From an uncultured SAR116 cluster alpha proteobacterium (GTDB lineage Bacteria; Pseudomonadota; Alphaproteobacteria; Puniceispirillales; GCA-002684695): a stretch of 64,000 nt of DNA. Shown piece by piece: positions 33,444-42,865 of this stretch (the first letter of the stretch is position 1; each line of letters opens with the position of its first letter). The stretch lies in the NCBI GenBank assembly GCA_902612965.1, contig CACMFN010000001.1:1-64000 (forward strand). Reading direction: 5' to 3'. Under the pieces are notes generated by a model, which searched no databases, was not told the DNA's origin, and worked only from the letters and a program-made list of their open reading frames with translations. The translations under genes and the position numbers were made by a program.

Positions 33444-34097
33444 ATGAGTAAAAATTTTAATCATGAAGATTTTTCACATTGGATTTTTGATTTAGATAAT
33501 ACCCTATATCCTGAAGATGAAAATATCTTTCCACAGGTAAAAAAAAGAATTATTGAATTTATTTCTCTTGAATTTCAAATTGATAAAGTATCTGCAAACA
33601 AAAAGCGACAAAGATTGTATAATGAGTATGGTACTTCTCTTCGTGGTTTGATGTCAGAAAATAAAATTAATCCAGACAAATTCCTAGAATATGTTCACGA
33701 TATAGATTTATCCATAATCAACAAAAATTTGAAATTAAATAGGACTTTAAAAAAAATCAATGGAACAAAATATATCTTTACAAACGGTTCTTTTAAGCAT
33801 GCTGAAAGTGTTCTTCAAAAACTAGGTATTGAGAAAAATTTCCACAGCATACATAGCATAGAAACATCTGGTTATATTCCTAAACCCTCAAAACATGCTT
33901 ATGAAAAAATGATGTTACAAGAAAATATTGATCCATTAAGAGCAATAATGTTTGAAGATACAAAATGGAACCTTAAAACAGCAAAGATGCTTGAGATGAC
34001 AACAGTATTAATTAGTTCGAAAAATGATCTTTTAGAAAATGAGAAAAATGACTATATTGATTATACAATTACTGATTTAGAAGAATTCCTTTCATAA
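33444..34097 (+). CDS. HAD-family pyrimidine 5'-nucleotidase-like hydrolase
   Basis: This 217-residue protein has intact HAD motifs: WIFDLDNTLYP (motif I, both Asp present), FTNGS (motif II), IPKPSKHAYEKM (motif III Lys) and MFEDTKWNLKTAK (motif IV). The Ppp1-type NTLYP signature is that of the SDT1/YjjG-like pyrimidine 5'-nucleotidase group, common next to dapD in alphaproteobacteria. It removes phosphate from UMP/CMP-like nucleotides. It is 11 bp after argB and 27 bp before dapD. Confidence 0.87.
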   Translation: MSKNFNHEDFSHWIFDLDNTLYPEDENIFPQVKKRIIEFISLEFQIDKVSANKKRQRLYNEYGTSLRGLMSENKINPDKFLEYVHDIDLSIINKNLKLNRTLKKINGTKYIFTNGSFKHAESVLQKLGIEKNFHSIHSIETSGYIPKPSKHAYEKMMLQENIDPLRAIMFEDTKWNLKTAKMLEMTTVLISSKNDLLENEKNDYIDYTITDLEEFLS

Positions 34098-34124
34098 GTA
34101 AACATATTAAAATTGGAGAAAAAA

Positions 34125-34985
34125 ATGGATGTATCAAAACTTGAAAATATAATTAATGATGCATGGGAAAATAGAGATACGATTAGTACTGATACTACAG
34201 GTGAAGTTAGAAAATCAGTTGAAGAAGCTCTTAACGGTTTAGATAGTGGTTTATTCAGAGTCGCAGAACCGATTGGCGATCATCAATGGAAGGTTAATCA
34301 ATGGCTTAAAAAAGCTGTCCTTTTATCATTTCGTTTGAATGATATGGGATTGATCTCTGGTGCACCTGAAACTCCAAGTTTAGGTAAATCTTTTTGGTGG
34401 GATAAAATCCCTTCAAAATTTGCTGGTTACACAGAGCAAGACTATAGAAAAGCCGGCTTTAGATCTGTACCAGGATGCGTTGTAAGACATTCAGCATATA
34501 TTGCAAAGGGAGTTGTTTTAATGCCTTGCTTTGTTAATATTGGAGCAAATGTAGGAGAATCTACAATGGTTGATACTTGGGCAACTGTTGGATCTTGTGC
34601 ACAAATTGGGGCTAACGTACATCTTTCTGGAGGTGTTGGTATTGGGGGTGTATTGGAGCCTCTACAAGCAGGTCCTGTTATAATAGAAGACGACTGTTTT
34701 ATAGGCGCTCGGTCAGAAGTTGTTGAAGGCGTTATTGTTGAAAAAGGGGCTGTACTTTCAATGGGTGTTTTCATAGGTGCTTCTACAAAAATTATTGATA
34801 GAAGCACAGGAGAAATACACATTGGAAGAGTACCTGCTTACTCTGTAGTTGTTCCAGGAAGTTTACCTGGTAAAAATTTACCTGATGGATCTCCTGGCCC
34901 TAATCTTTATTGTGCTGTAATTGTGAAAAAAGTAGATGCACAAACAAGGGAAAAAACATCCATAAATGATTTATTGAGAGATTAA
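34125..34985 (+). CDS. dapD: 2,3,4,5-tetrahydropyridine-2,6-dicarboxylate N-succinyltransferase
   Basis: This left-handed beta-helix acyltransferase of ~286 residues belongs to the succinylase branch of lysine and diaminopimelate synthesis. Hexapeptide repeats run from about 115 to 230 ([28 protein letters not shown]). [20 protein letters not shown] is the typical C-terminal loop. The start at ATG 34125 is supported by GGAGA 5-9 nt upstream; an in-frame TTG at 34113 overlaps that site and is unlikely. Confidence 0.97.
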   Translation: MDVSKLENIINDAWENRDTISTDTTGEVRKSVEEALNGLDSGLFRVAEPIGDHQWKVNQWLKKAVLLSFRLNDMGLISGAPETPSLGKSFWWDKIPSKFAGYTEQDYRKAGFRSVPGCVVRHSAYIAKGVVLMPCFVNIGANVGESTMVDTWATVGSCAQIGANVHLSGGVGIGGVLEPLQAGPVIIEDDCFIGARSEVVEGVIVEKGAVLSMGVFIGASTKIIDRSTGEIHIGRVPAYSVVVPGSLPGKNLPDGSPGPNLYCAVIVKKVDAQTREKTSINDLLRD

Positions 34986-34988
34986 TTG

Positions 34989-36140
34989 GTGAACTCTGAT
35001 CCTGTAGATCTATTACTAAAACTTATTAAATGTAAATCAGTTACTCCAAATGATGATGGTGCATTAGCAGTAATTGAAAATATTTTAAAAAAGAATAATT
35101 TCAAATCTCAAAGATTAACTTTTGGGACTGGTCAGGATAAAGTTGAAAATTTATTCCTAAGGTTAGGAAGCAAACGCCCACATTTATGTTTTGCTGGTCA
35201 TACAGATGTTGTACCTGCAGGTGATTATAACTTATGGGAGCACTCACCATTTGGGGGTGATATCAAAGGAAACAAAATTTTTGGTAGGGGTGCTGTAGAC
35301 ATGAAGGGTGCAATTGCATCATTTGCAAGTGCAGTAATTAATTGGATTAAAGATAATAAAAAATTTACAGGAAGTATAAGTTTTTTGTTAACTGGTGACG
35401 AAGAAGGCCCAGCAATAAATGGTACATCAAAAGTTTTAAAATGGATGGATGAAAATAATCAAATACCTGATATGTGTATTGTCGGGGAACCTACAAATAA
35501 AGAAGAGATTGGTGACACAGTTAAAATAGGAAGAAGAGGGAGTTTAAATGGCAAGTTAGTTGTGTATGGAAAACAAGGCCATGTTGCTTATCCGCACCAA
35601 GCGTTAAGCCCATTTACAATAATGCAAAAAATGATAGAGCCGTTATTAAAAGGAGAATTAGACAAAGGAAGTAAAAGTTTCCCCCCTACTAATGCTTCTA
35701 TTACAAGCATAGACACTGGTAATGATGCAGTAAATGTAATTCCTTCAAAAGTTGAGGTAAAATTTAATATTAGGTTCAATGAAAAGCAAAGCCCTGAAAA
35801 ACTTGAAAAATTTTTACGATCACATTTTGATCGTGTGCATAAAGACTATAAAGTTGAATTTACTTGTAATGCTAGGCCATTTATTACAAAACCAGGTAAA
35901 CTCATAAACTATATTAGTGATGCTATTAAGCTGAAAACTAATTCCTCAATTGATTTGTCAACAACTGGTGGAACTTCTGATGCAAGATTTATTTCTCTAT
36001 ATTGCCCAGTTATTGAATTTGGTTTAGTAGGCAAAACAATGCATCAAGTTAATGAGCATGCTCTAATAAAAGATCTAAAACTATTAACTGAAATTTATTA
36101 TGAGTTTTTAAATAAAACATTTATTGAGGTTACTAAATGA
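34989..36140 (+). CDS. dapE: Succinyl-diaminopimelate desuccinylase
   Basis: This ~383-residue M20A di-zinc hydrolase has FAGHTDVVPAGD (first His and Asp), GRGAVDMKGAIA, LTGDEEGPAINGT (catalytic Glu pair) and a late TTGGTSDARF and MHQVNEHA. It follows dapD with only 3 bp between the stop and the GTG start; a TTG at 34986 is an alternative. The product feeds LL-DAP to peptidoglycan and lysine. It ends in an ATGA overlap with the next gene. Confidence 0.97.
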   Translation: MNSDPVDLLLKLIKCKSVTPNDDGALAVIENILKKNNFKSQRLTFGTGQDKVENLFLRLGSKRPHLCFAGHTDVVPAGDYNLWEHSPFGGDIKGNKIFGRGAVDMKGAIASFASAVINWIKDNKKFTGSISFLLTGDEEGPAINGTSKVLKWMDENNQIPDMCIVGEPTNKEEIGDTVKIGRRGSLNGKLVVYGKQGHVAYPHQALSPFTIMQKMIEPLLKGELDKGSKSFPPTNASITSIDTGNDAVNVIPSKVEVKFNIRFNEKQSPEKLEKFLRSHFDRVHKDYKVEFTCNARPFITKPGKLINYISDAIKLKTNSSIDLSTTGGTSDARFISLYCPVIEFGLVGKTMHQVNEHALIKDLKLLTEIYYEFLNKTFIEVTK

Positions 36141-36718
36141 TTCCTTCAATTAGCCAACTTACATCTGGTTTGAGTTTCGCATTTTCATTATTACGAGGGA
36201 GACCATTTGATTTAATTAAATCTCAAGTAAACACAGGACCACTTGGTTTATGGCATGTTCTATTTATTACTTGTATAATTTCTATTTTAGCGAAATTAGC
36301 TATTTTCCAAATAGCTATACCTCATGAACTTCCAATAAGAATGATATTATCAACAATCCCGTTAATGGTAATTGAACTGTCCTTATTTGTTTTTTTTGTT
36401 TTTTATCTCTTGAGAATTATAAACAGAATTAATTATTTTTATAATTTTACAATTGCATTTTTTTGGTTGGTTACATTGCAATCCTCATTAGTGTTAGTGG
36501 TTACTATTCTATTGTGGGTTTTGCCAGGTATTTCTCTTTTGGTTGCAATAATAGGTGCAGTCATAAGTATTCAAATACTAATATCTCAATTTAAAATTGC
36601 CAAACAACTATTAGATGTTTCAACTTTAGCAGCAATTGGAATTGTTTTTGGCAATATAATTATTGGCTTAATAGTTGGATTTTTAGATCAGATATTTTAT
36701 GGTTTTTTTGTGGGATAA
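36137..36718 (+). CDS. Hypothetical membrane protein coupled to dapE (Yip1-like topology)
   Basis: The 193-residue protein has a charged N-terminus with RGRPFDLIKSQ, then about five hydrophobic segments. It starts at the ATGA overlap with dapE (36137-36140). The topology is Yip1-like, but I cannot assign a function. Linkage with dapE/truA is seen in several alphaproteobacteria, to my knowledge. Confidence 0.65.
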   Translation: MIPSISQLTSGLSFAFSLLRGRPFDLIKSQVNTGPLGLWHVLFITCIISILAKLAIFQIAIPHELPIRMILSTIPLMVIELSLFVFFVFYLLRIINRINYFYNFTIAFFWLVTLQSSLVLVVTILLWVLPGISLLVAIIGAVISIQILISQFKIAKQLLDVSTLAAIGIVFGNIIIGLIVGFLDQIFYGFFVG

Positions 36719-36720
36719 AT

Positions 36721-37476
36721 TTACAAATAAATTTCTTGAGGAAATTCAATCTTTACTAATGTAAGCCCACATGCTGGAGCAGTTGGACCAGCTGAGGTTC
36801 TATCCTTTTTTTCAAAAATTAATTTAATATCTTCTGGTTTATATTTTTCAGAACCAACAAGTTGCAAAGTTCCAACAATATTTCTTACCTGGTGGTGAAG
36901 AAAAGATTTAGCTTTTGCACGAATGAATATTTTATTTTCTTTTTGTACAACTGCAAGTTCATCGAGAGTTTTAACTGGACTCTTACTTTGGCACTGTGTA
37001 GCTCTAAATGAAGTAAAATCGTGGGTCCCTAAGAAATAACTAGCTGCTTCCTGCATTTTTTTAATATTAAGTATTCTTCTCTGATGCCAAACTTTACCTT
37101 CCTCAATTGCAGGTGGTGCAGAACGATTTAATATAACATATTCATATTCTCTGCTTAGTGCGGAAAATCTTGCATGTGCATCATCTATAGTTTTTCTTAC
37201 ATCTGTAACTTTTATCTTATGGTCTAACAAATAAGCATTAATAGCGTCCATCAATCTATTTTCTTCAAATTCTTTTGTTATGATATCAACATGAGCAACT
37301 TGACCAGTAGCGTGTACACCAGCGTCTGTTCTGCCAGATCCATAAATATTCAAATTTATTTGAATGATTTTATATATGCTATTTTCAACAACCTCTTGAA
37401 CAGATAAACCAGAGTTTTGTCTTTGCCAGCCAATATATTCAGATCCATCATACTCGATTGTAAGAAAAAATCTCAT
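36721..37476 (-). CDS. truA: tRNA pseudouridine(38-40) synthase
   Basis: This 251-residue enzyme modifies U38-40 in the anticodon arm. YDGSEYIGWQRQ (~9-20), GRTDAGVHATGQVAH (catalytic Asp), FLHHQVRNIVGTL and AGPTAPACGLTL are TruA signatures. It follows fmt with 3 bp between, in the order def-fmt-truA. Confidence 0.97.
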   Translation of the reverse strand: MRFFLTIEYDGSEYIGWQRQNSGLSVQEVVENSIYKIIQINLNIYGSGRTDAGVHATGQVAHVDIITKEFEENRLMDAINAYLLDHKIKVTDVRKTIDDAHARFSALSREYEYVILNRSAPPAIEEGKVWHQRRILNIKKMQEAASYFLGTHDFTSFRATQCQSKSPVKTLDELAVVQKENKIFIRAKAKSFLHHQVRNIVGTLQLVGSEKYKPEDIKLIFEKKDRTSAGPTAPACGLTLVKIEFPQEIYL

Positions 37477-37479
37477 AAA

Positions 37480-38451
37480 TTATATTTTATCTCTTATAAA
37501 TTTATCACCAATATTGATCTTATATCCTCTTAGAAAATCTTGACTATTCATTTTCTTTTTTCCTTCTTTTTGGATTTGAGTAATTTCCAAAAAGGAATTG
37601 CTTCCACATTGTATTATTGGTGAACCATTACCAGAATAACCAATAAACTCACCAGGTTTTATATTTTCTTTGCCAGCTGAGAATTCAATTTTCTTTGCCT
37701 CATGAATTCTAATCCTATTATGATTATGGTAAGTCCATCCTCCAGGCCAATTAGAAAGTGATCTTAACTTTCTTAATATTTCTTCATTGTTTTGAGACCA
37801 ATTAATTAAAGTATCGTTAGATGTGATTTTATTTGCATATGTGATACCAGTAATTTTTTGTTTAATTGGTTTGTATTTGTTTTGGATAATTTTATCAATA
37901 GATTCGACAAGAACATTTGCAGTCAGTTTTGATAACTTATCATGAAGTGTACTTGCTGTATCTTTATTTAGGATGTTAATTTTTTTCTTAGCTATAACAG
38001 GTCCTGTATCAAGGGTTTCTTCCATAATCATTGCACATGCTGCAGTTGTTTTATCTCCAGCTTCAATTGCTCTTTGAATAGGAGCAGCCCCTCTCCACCT
38101 TGGCAAATCTGACGCATGACCATTAAGACAGAAAAAATTGGGAATATCTAATACTGTTTTTGGAAGAATTATTCCATATGCTACAACTATAATAAAATCA
38201 GGTCTTAGATTTTTAATTTCTTTAATAATATCAAAACTTTTGAAATTTTGAGGTGTTTTAACAGGTAAATTATAGTCATTTGATATTTCATGTATTGGGT
38301 TAAGTTTTGTTCTTAATCCTCTCCCAGACTTTTTTGGAGGCTGTGTATATACACTTAATAGATGATATTCCTTGTGTATCTTTTCTAGACTTGGAACAGC
38401 AAAGTCGGGCGTACCCATGAAAATAACACTTTTTTTATTTCTCATTTTCAC
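37480..38451 (-). CDS. fmt: Methionyl-tRNA formyltransferase
   Basis: This 323-residue enzyme has the formyltransferase fold. FMGTPDFAVPSL is at the N-terminus, LNGHASDLPRWRGAAPIQ contains the Asn-His catalytic region, and DTGPVIA is the 10-formyl-THF loop (D). The C-terminal OB-like domain includes NWPGGWTY and GCF-type segments. It charges initiator Met-tRNA with formyl, the partner activity of def, with which it overlaps by 17 bp. Confidence 0.96.
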   Translation of the reverse strand: MKMRNKKSVIFMGTPDFAVPSLEKIHKEYHLLSVYTQPPKKSGRGLRTKLNPIHEISNDYNLPVKTPQNFKSFDIIKEIKNLRPDFIIVVAYGIILPKTVLDIPNFFCLNGHASDLPRWRGAAPIQRAIEAGDKTTAACAMIMEETLDTGPVIAKKKINILNKDTASTLHDKLSKLTANVLVESIDKIIQNKYKPIKQKITGITYANKITSNDTLINWSQNNEEILRKLRSLSNWPGGWTYHNHNRIRIHEAKKIEFSAGKENIKPGEFIGYSGNGSPIIQCGSNSFLEITQIQKEGKKKMNSQDFLRGYKINIGDKFIRDKI

Positions 38452-38950
38452 GGATTTGTTTTTTTACTTTTCTGAGAATTATATCTCTTTTTAATCTGGA
38501 AATATGATCAACAAACAGCACGCCATTTAGATGATCTATTTCATGTTGAATACATGCTGATAGAAGACCTTCTGCATCTATAATTTCTTCTAAGCCTTCA
38601 ATATTCAAAAATTTAACTTTTATATTTGAAGGTCTTTTAACTATCGATTTATGTTCTGGAATTGAAAGGCATCCCTCTTCAAGTTCAGAAATTTCAGACG
38701 ATGAAAATATTATTTCTGGGTTTATCATTTTAATGAGGTTGGGATCTTCATCATCTTTTGAGCAATCCATAACAATTAACCTTTTAAGAATCCCAACTTG
38801 ATTTGCTGCTAACCCAATTCCTGGAGCATCATACATTGTTTCTGCCATATCATTCAAAACTGAAATAATATCATTGGTAACAACTTTAACAGGTTCAGCT
38901 TTTTTTCTTAAAACGGGATCAGGGATAAGTTTTATTTCTAAAACGGTCAT
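38435..38950 (-). CDS. def: Peptide deformylase
   Basis: This 171-residue metalloprotease removes N-formyl from nascent proteins. The three motifs are GIGLAANQVG, EGCLS and QHEIDHLNG (HExxH metal site). The full-length, clean start lies opposite rmuC, with a 111-bp divergent gap. It overlaps fmt by 17 bp, so the operon def-fmt-truA is translationally linked. Confidence 0.97.
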   Translation of the reverse strand: MTVLEIKLIPDPVLRKKAEPVKVVTNDIISVLNDMAETMYDAPGIGLAANQVGILKRLIVMDCSKDDEDPNLIKMINPEIIFSSSEISELEEGCLSIPEHKSIVKRPSNIKVKFLNIEGLEEIIDAEGLLSACIQHEIDHLNGVLFVDHISRLKRDIILRKVKKQIRENEK

Positions 38951-39061
38951 ATTTTATTTTAACATTTATTAAATTTCATTAATCAAATATTTGAGCCTTT
39001 ATGTTTCGTCAAGATAAAGTAATATGATAAAAAAATAAATTAATTTAAAGTATAATTTTGA

Positions 39062-40138
39062 ATGGATAGCTCACTTATTATTATATTAATACTTTCTCTT
39101 TTGAGTTTTTGTTTCTTGATAATTTTTTTGATATTCAGGTTACGAAGCAATAAAAATTTACAAGAGTTAAATGAAATAAAGGCGCAACTTAATATTTTAG
39201 CTTCAGTTGGTAGTCAGAGCCAGCAAGCTGTATCGGACGCTTTATCAAAACAACAAGAAACTCTTAATAAAGGTCTAGAAAGCTCTTTAGCAAACTTATC
39301 AGACAGGCTTAACGTAAGGCTAACAGATCAGACCGCCCAGACCACTAAAGAGTTGTCTGAAATGCATAAAAGGTTGGCTGTTATTGATGCTGCTCAAAAA
39401 AACATTCTCGAATTGACACAGCAAGTATCTGGTTTGCAAAATATACTTTCTAATAAACAGGCTCGTGGAAGTTTTGGTGAAGTCCAATTAGAGAGTATCA
39501 TTAAAGATATTTTATCTGAAAATTCATATTCCTTTCAACATACTCTTAGTAATGGTAAAAGGGTTGATTGTTTAGTAAAAATGCCAGGTCCGCCCGGTAA
39601 TATATGTATTGATAGTAAATTTCCTTTAGAAGCTTGGAGGTCTTTTATTGAGAGTGAAAATCAAGATGAAAGATCTAATGCTTTAAAAAGACTGAAAATT
39701 GATGCCGAAAAACATATAAAAGATATTTCAGAAAAATATATTTTATCAGGTGAAACAGCTGACACGGCAGTAATGTTTTTGCCTTCTGAGTCTGTCTATG
39801 CTGGTATTAATATACACCTACCTGAAAGTATTATATTAGGAAGGCATAAAAGAGTTTTTATGGCAGGTCCTGATAATTTGATGTTATTATTACATACTGT
39901 TCGCGCAGTATTGAGGGATGCTAGTATGAGTGAAATGGCGGATGCTGTTCAGTCTGAAGTTTCAAAAATGATGGATGATGTTGGACGATTGGATGATAGA
40001 GTTAGTAAATTAATAAATCATTTTACCCAGGCTCAAAGTGATTTAAATGCAATTCAAATTTCTAGCAGAAAAATTACAAGTCGTGGGCAAAAGATTGAAG
40101 AAATAGAAGTTAGTAAATTACCTTCTGTAGAAAATTAG
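39062..40138 (+). CDS. rmuC: DNA recombination protein RmuC family
   Basis: This 358-residue protein has an N-terminal TM helix (~4-25), a coiled coil (~30-135) and the RmuC nuclease-like domain (~140-330). RGSFGEVQLE, YIDSKFPLE-like CIDSKFPLEAW and MFLPSES are the domain signatures. RmuC limits inversions and recombination in E. coli by an unclear mechanism. The gene stands alone, divergent from def. Confidence 0.9.
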   Translation: MDSSLIIILILSLLSFCFLIIFLIFRLRSNKNLQELNEIKAQLNILASVGSQSQQAVSDALSKQQETLNKGLESSLANLSDRLNVRLTDQTAQTTKELSEMHKRLAVIDAAQKNILELTQQVSGLQNILSNKQARGSFGEVQLESIIKDILSENSYSFQHTLSNGKRVDCLVKMPGPPGNICIDSKFPLEAWRSFIESENQDERSNALKRLKIDAEKHIKDISEKYILSGETADTAVMFLPSESVYAGINIHLPESIILGRHKRVFMAGPDNLMLLLHTVRAVLRDASMSEMADAVQSEVSKMMDDVGRLDDRVSKLINHFTQAQSDLNAIQISSRKITSRGQKIEEIEVSKLPSVEN

Positions 40139-40142
40139 TAAA

Positions 40143-40676
40143 TTAATTTTTCTTTCGAAAAAAAAGTGTAACAGTAGCTATATTTAAACCAAATTTATTT
40201 ATTGTTGCTTTGTTAATGATAGTGCTTTCGTCAATTCTAAACATCCAGTCATTAAAATTTACCCTCAGTTCTCCAAAGCCTAAGTCTAAATCCATTTTAT
40301 ATTTCATATTAAATGCATTCCCTTGCTCTTTGGCGACTGCTTCTCCAATAATATCATTAGCCAAACCTTTATAAGATTTTTCATCAAATTTACTAAATTT
40401 CCAAATTCTTTTATCTATCTCGCCATCTGCATACACAAAATCTTCTTCTAAAGTCAGGGTGTCATTTTCGATAACTCCTGTCATATCAACAGTAAATTGT
40501 CTTCTTAAATTACCAAAGCGATCTTCAACTATTCCCCAAGCTTGAACTTTACCTTCAAAAAATTCCATTAAGTTGAATTCAGGTTTTGCATTCGCAAAGT
40601 TTTCAATTTTCATGTTTGAGCATCCTAAAAGAGTAAATATTATTATAAAATAAGGTAATTTTTTAAACCAATACAT
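40143..40676 (-). CDS. DUF3833-type lipoprotein
   Basis: The 177-residue protein has a type II signal peptide ending in the lipobox LLGC (Cys near 19). The mature part matches DUF3833: FFEGKVQAWGIVEDRFG and LEEDFVYADGE with W-x-F segments. It is probably an outer-membrane- or periplasm-facing lipoprotein of unknown role. It is convergent with rmuC and divergent from sodB. Confidence 0.8.
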   Translation of the reverse strand: MYWFKKLPYFIIIFTLLGCSNMKIENFANAKPEFNLMEFFEGKVQAWGIVEDRFGNLRRQFTVDMTGVIENDTLTLEEDFVYADGEIDKRIWKFSKFDEKSYKGLANDIIGEAVAKEQGNAFNMKYKMDLDLGFGELRVNFNDWMFRIDESTIINKATINKFGLNIATVTLFFRKKN

Positions 40677-40727
40677 AATTGTTGCCTAAAAATTTATAAA
40701 GTACTTAATAGATAGCTGAAAATAATA

Positions 40728-40763
40728 ACAAATCAAAATAATTTTGATTTGTAATTTACAAAT
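40728..40763. promoter_or_regulatory. Overlapping palindromes upstream of sodB
   Basis: A perfect 11-bp inverted repeat (ACAAATCAAAA at 40728-40738, TTTTGATTTGT at 40742-40752) overlaps a second one (ATTTGTA at 40747-40753, TACAAAT at 40757-40763). The half site ACAAAT/ATTTGT therefore occurs three times. The cluster lies in the divergent DUF3833-sodB gap, about 55 nt before sodB, and looks like a metal- or redox-regulator operator. No T-run follows, so a terminator is unlikely. Confidence 0.5.
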
Positions 40764-40816
40764 TTCATTATTAAATCTATCTATAGAAATACGAATTAAC
40801 AATAGGATACTTTAAA

Positions 40817-41407
40817 ATGCTAAATCTTCCAGAATTACCTTATGCATATGATTCATTAGCACCATATATGTCAAAAGAAACTTTAGAGTTTCATCATGAC
40901 AAACATCACAATACATATGTTGTTAATGCAAATAAAATTATTGAAGATAATAATATTAATTATGATAATTTAGAGTCTTTAGTAAAAAATTCACATAGTT
41001 CAAATCAAGGTTTATTTAACAATGCTGCTCAGCATTGGAACCATATTGAATTTTGGCAATGGATGAAACCAAATGGAGGAGGAAATATCCCAAGTGAACT
41101 GGAATCTAAAATAGTAGAAGATTTTGGTTCATTTGATAAATTCAGAGCAGACTTTATCGCTGCTGGTGCAACTCAATTTGGCTCAGGTTGGTGTTGGTTG
41201 GTAAAAGGTGCAGATGGAAAACTTTCTGTAACTAAAACACCAAATGGAGAAAATCCAATTGTACATGGCCAAAAAGCTTTATTAGGATGCGATGTTTGGG
41301 AACATTCTTATTACATAGATTATCGAAATGCTAGACCTAAGTACCTTGAAGCATTTATTGACAACTTAGTTAACTGGGAAAGAGTTGCTGAATTGTTCGG
41401 TTCTTAG
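40817..41407 (+). CDS. sodB: Superoxide dismutase, Fe type
   Basis: This 196-residue cytosolic enzyme has metal ligands in FHHDKHHNTYV, AAQHWNHIEFW and DVWEHSYYIDY, in order His, His, Asp, His. The Gln before HWNH and GSGWCWLV are features of iron SODs. AGGA lies about 10 nt before the ATG. An upstream palindrome cluster suggests control by metal or redox state. The following membrane-protein gene begins 42 bp later. Confidence 0.95.
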   Translation: MLNLPELPYAYDSLAPYMSKETLEFHHDKHHNTYVVNANKIIEDNNINYDNLESLVKNSHSSNQGLFNNAAQHWNHIEFWQWMKPNGGGNIPSELESKIVEDFGSFDKFRADFIAAGATQFGSGWCWLVKGADGKLSVTKTPNGENPIVHGQKALLGCDVWEHSYYIDYRNARPKYLEAFIDNLVNWERVAELFGS

Positions 41408-41449
41408 TTTGTAAAGATTAATGTTAATTTAAAATTTAAATCTTATATC

Positions 41450-42034
41450 ATGGGATTTTTAAGTGATTTAAAATCTACTGTAAGTTTAAGTTTTATTTTT
41501 GGTGTACTATTTATTCTTTTGATCATTTTTCTTGGGGACTTTCAAGGAATAGATTTTTTTTGGATTTGGTTATTAAGGTTTTTGCATGTAGTGGCTGGTA
41601 TAATATGGGTTGGCTTATTATTTTATTTTAATTTTGTTCAAATACCAAACTTAAATAAAATACCTGAAAATCAAAGACCTGCTGTTGTAAAGTTTATAGC
41701 ACCTACAGCTCTTTTTTGGTTTAGGTGGTCTGCTTTGATTACTATCTTCTTAGGTATATTGTTAGCTTATTTTCAAGGGTATTTATTAGAGGCGTTCACA
41801 CTATCTGAAACACACTGGATTATTGGAGTTGGAATGTACCTAGGCATATTAATGTTTTTAAATGTTTGGCTTATTATTTGGCCTAATCAAAAAAAAGTGC
41901 TTGGGATTACTGTTGTTGAAAATGAAGAAAAAAATATTGCTGTGAAAAAAGCATTTAAATATTCAAGGATAAACCTAGCTCTCTCTATACCAATGTTAAT
42001 TTCAATGACAGTTCACCAAAATTTATTTTCATAG
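41450..42034 (+). CDS. Integral membrane protein with PuuD N-terminal-like (Urate_ox_N) domain
   Basis: The 194-residue protein has about five TM helices. RFLHVVAGIIWVGLLFYFNF with the next QIPNL (near 43-68) and APTALFWFRWSALIT are similar to the membrane part of PuuD-type urate oxidase, though without the C-terminal cytochrome c domain. Whether it binds heme or works on urate is unknown. Several His/Trp positions in the helices could bind heme. It is followed after 3 bp by a TauE/SafE gene. Confidence 0.65.
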   Translation: MGFLSDLKSTVSLSFIFGVLFILLIIFLGDFQGIDFFWIWLLRFLHVVAGIIWVGLLFYFNFVQIPNLNKIPENQRPAVVKFIAPTALFWFRWSALITIFLGILLAYFQGYLLEAFTLSETHWIIGVGMYLGILMFLNVWLIIWPNQKKVLGITVVENEEKNIAVKKAFKYSRINLALSIPMLISMTVHQNLFS

Positions 42035-42037
42035 AAA

Positions 42038-42856
42038 ATGGATTTTTCAACATTAACTACTCTTATTATTCCAATATCAATTGGTGGTATTTTATCAGGT
42101 ATCATTGCAGGGCTTTTTGGAGTTGGTGGGGGAATAATATTAGTTCCTTCTATTGTATTTACTCTTGAATTTCTAAATTATGATCAAACTATAACTATGC
42201 ATATAGCAGTTGCTACTTCTCTGGCTCTAATCATTCCTACTGCAATTTCATCTTCATGGGGGCATTTTAAGAAAAATGTTGTAGATTTTAATATTATCAG
42301 AAATTTTTTTATAGCTATAATAATTGGTTCAATTCTTGGTGCTTTATTTGCTCAAAGAATTTCAGGAGATGGACTGAGAATTTTATTTGGTATAATGGCT
42401 ACTTTTGCATCTTTTAATATGCTTCAAAGAAATCAATTTATTCTTGGGTCTGAAATGCCTAGCAGTTTATCTTTTAATTCATTGATTGGTTTCATTATAG
42501 GATCATTTTCTTCGATGGTTGGAATTGGGGGTGGTGCGTTATCAATTCCCATTATGAATTGTTTTTCTGTACCCCAACATAAAGCAACAGGAACAGCATC
42601 AGCACTTGGGCTGATAATTGCTATCCCAAGTACAATTGTCTATTTATTGTCTAATACTAGTAAATATGCTTTTCCAGACTGGAGTATTGGTATGGTTTAT
42701 TTACCAGTATTTATGGTATTTTTTCCATTAACAATTATTGGCGCGCAAGTAGGTGTGATTTTAGCACATAAAATTAATGGTTTAATTCTGAGAAGAATTT
42801 TTGCTATTTTTTTATTAATAATGGCGACAAGAATGATATATATTGCTTTTCAATAG
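42038..42856 (+). CDS. TauE/SafE family anion exporter
   Basis: The 272-residue protein has eight TM segments and two glycine-rich signatures: GIIAGLFGVGGGIILVP and GSFSSMVGIGGGALSIP. This is the canonical duplicated motif, more typical than the copy at 26457. The probable substrate is sulfite or an organosulfonate. It is packed between the PuuD-like gene and the FMN reductase gene. Confidence 0.9.
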   Translation: MDFSTLTTLIIPISIGGILSGIIAGLFGVGGGIILVPSIVFTLEFLNYDQTITMHIAVATSLALIIPTAISSSWGHFKKNVVDFNIIRNFFIAIIIGSILGALFAQRISGDGLRILFGIMATFASFNMLQRNQFILGSEMPSSLSFNSLIGFIIGSFSSMVGIGGGALSIPIMNCFSVPQHKATGTASALGLIIAIPSTIVYLLSNTSKYAFPDWSIGMVYLPVFMVFFPLTIIGAQVGVILAHKINGLILRRIFAIFLLIMATRMIYIAFQ

Positions 42857-42865
42857 GAGATCATT

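Noticed and set aside
32736-34822. Minus-strand ORFs opposite argB and dapD
   Set aside because: They mirror Gly/Val-rich conserved enzymes on the plus strand and have no independent support.
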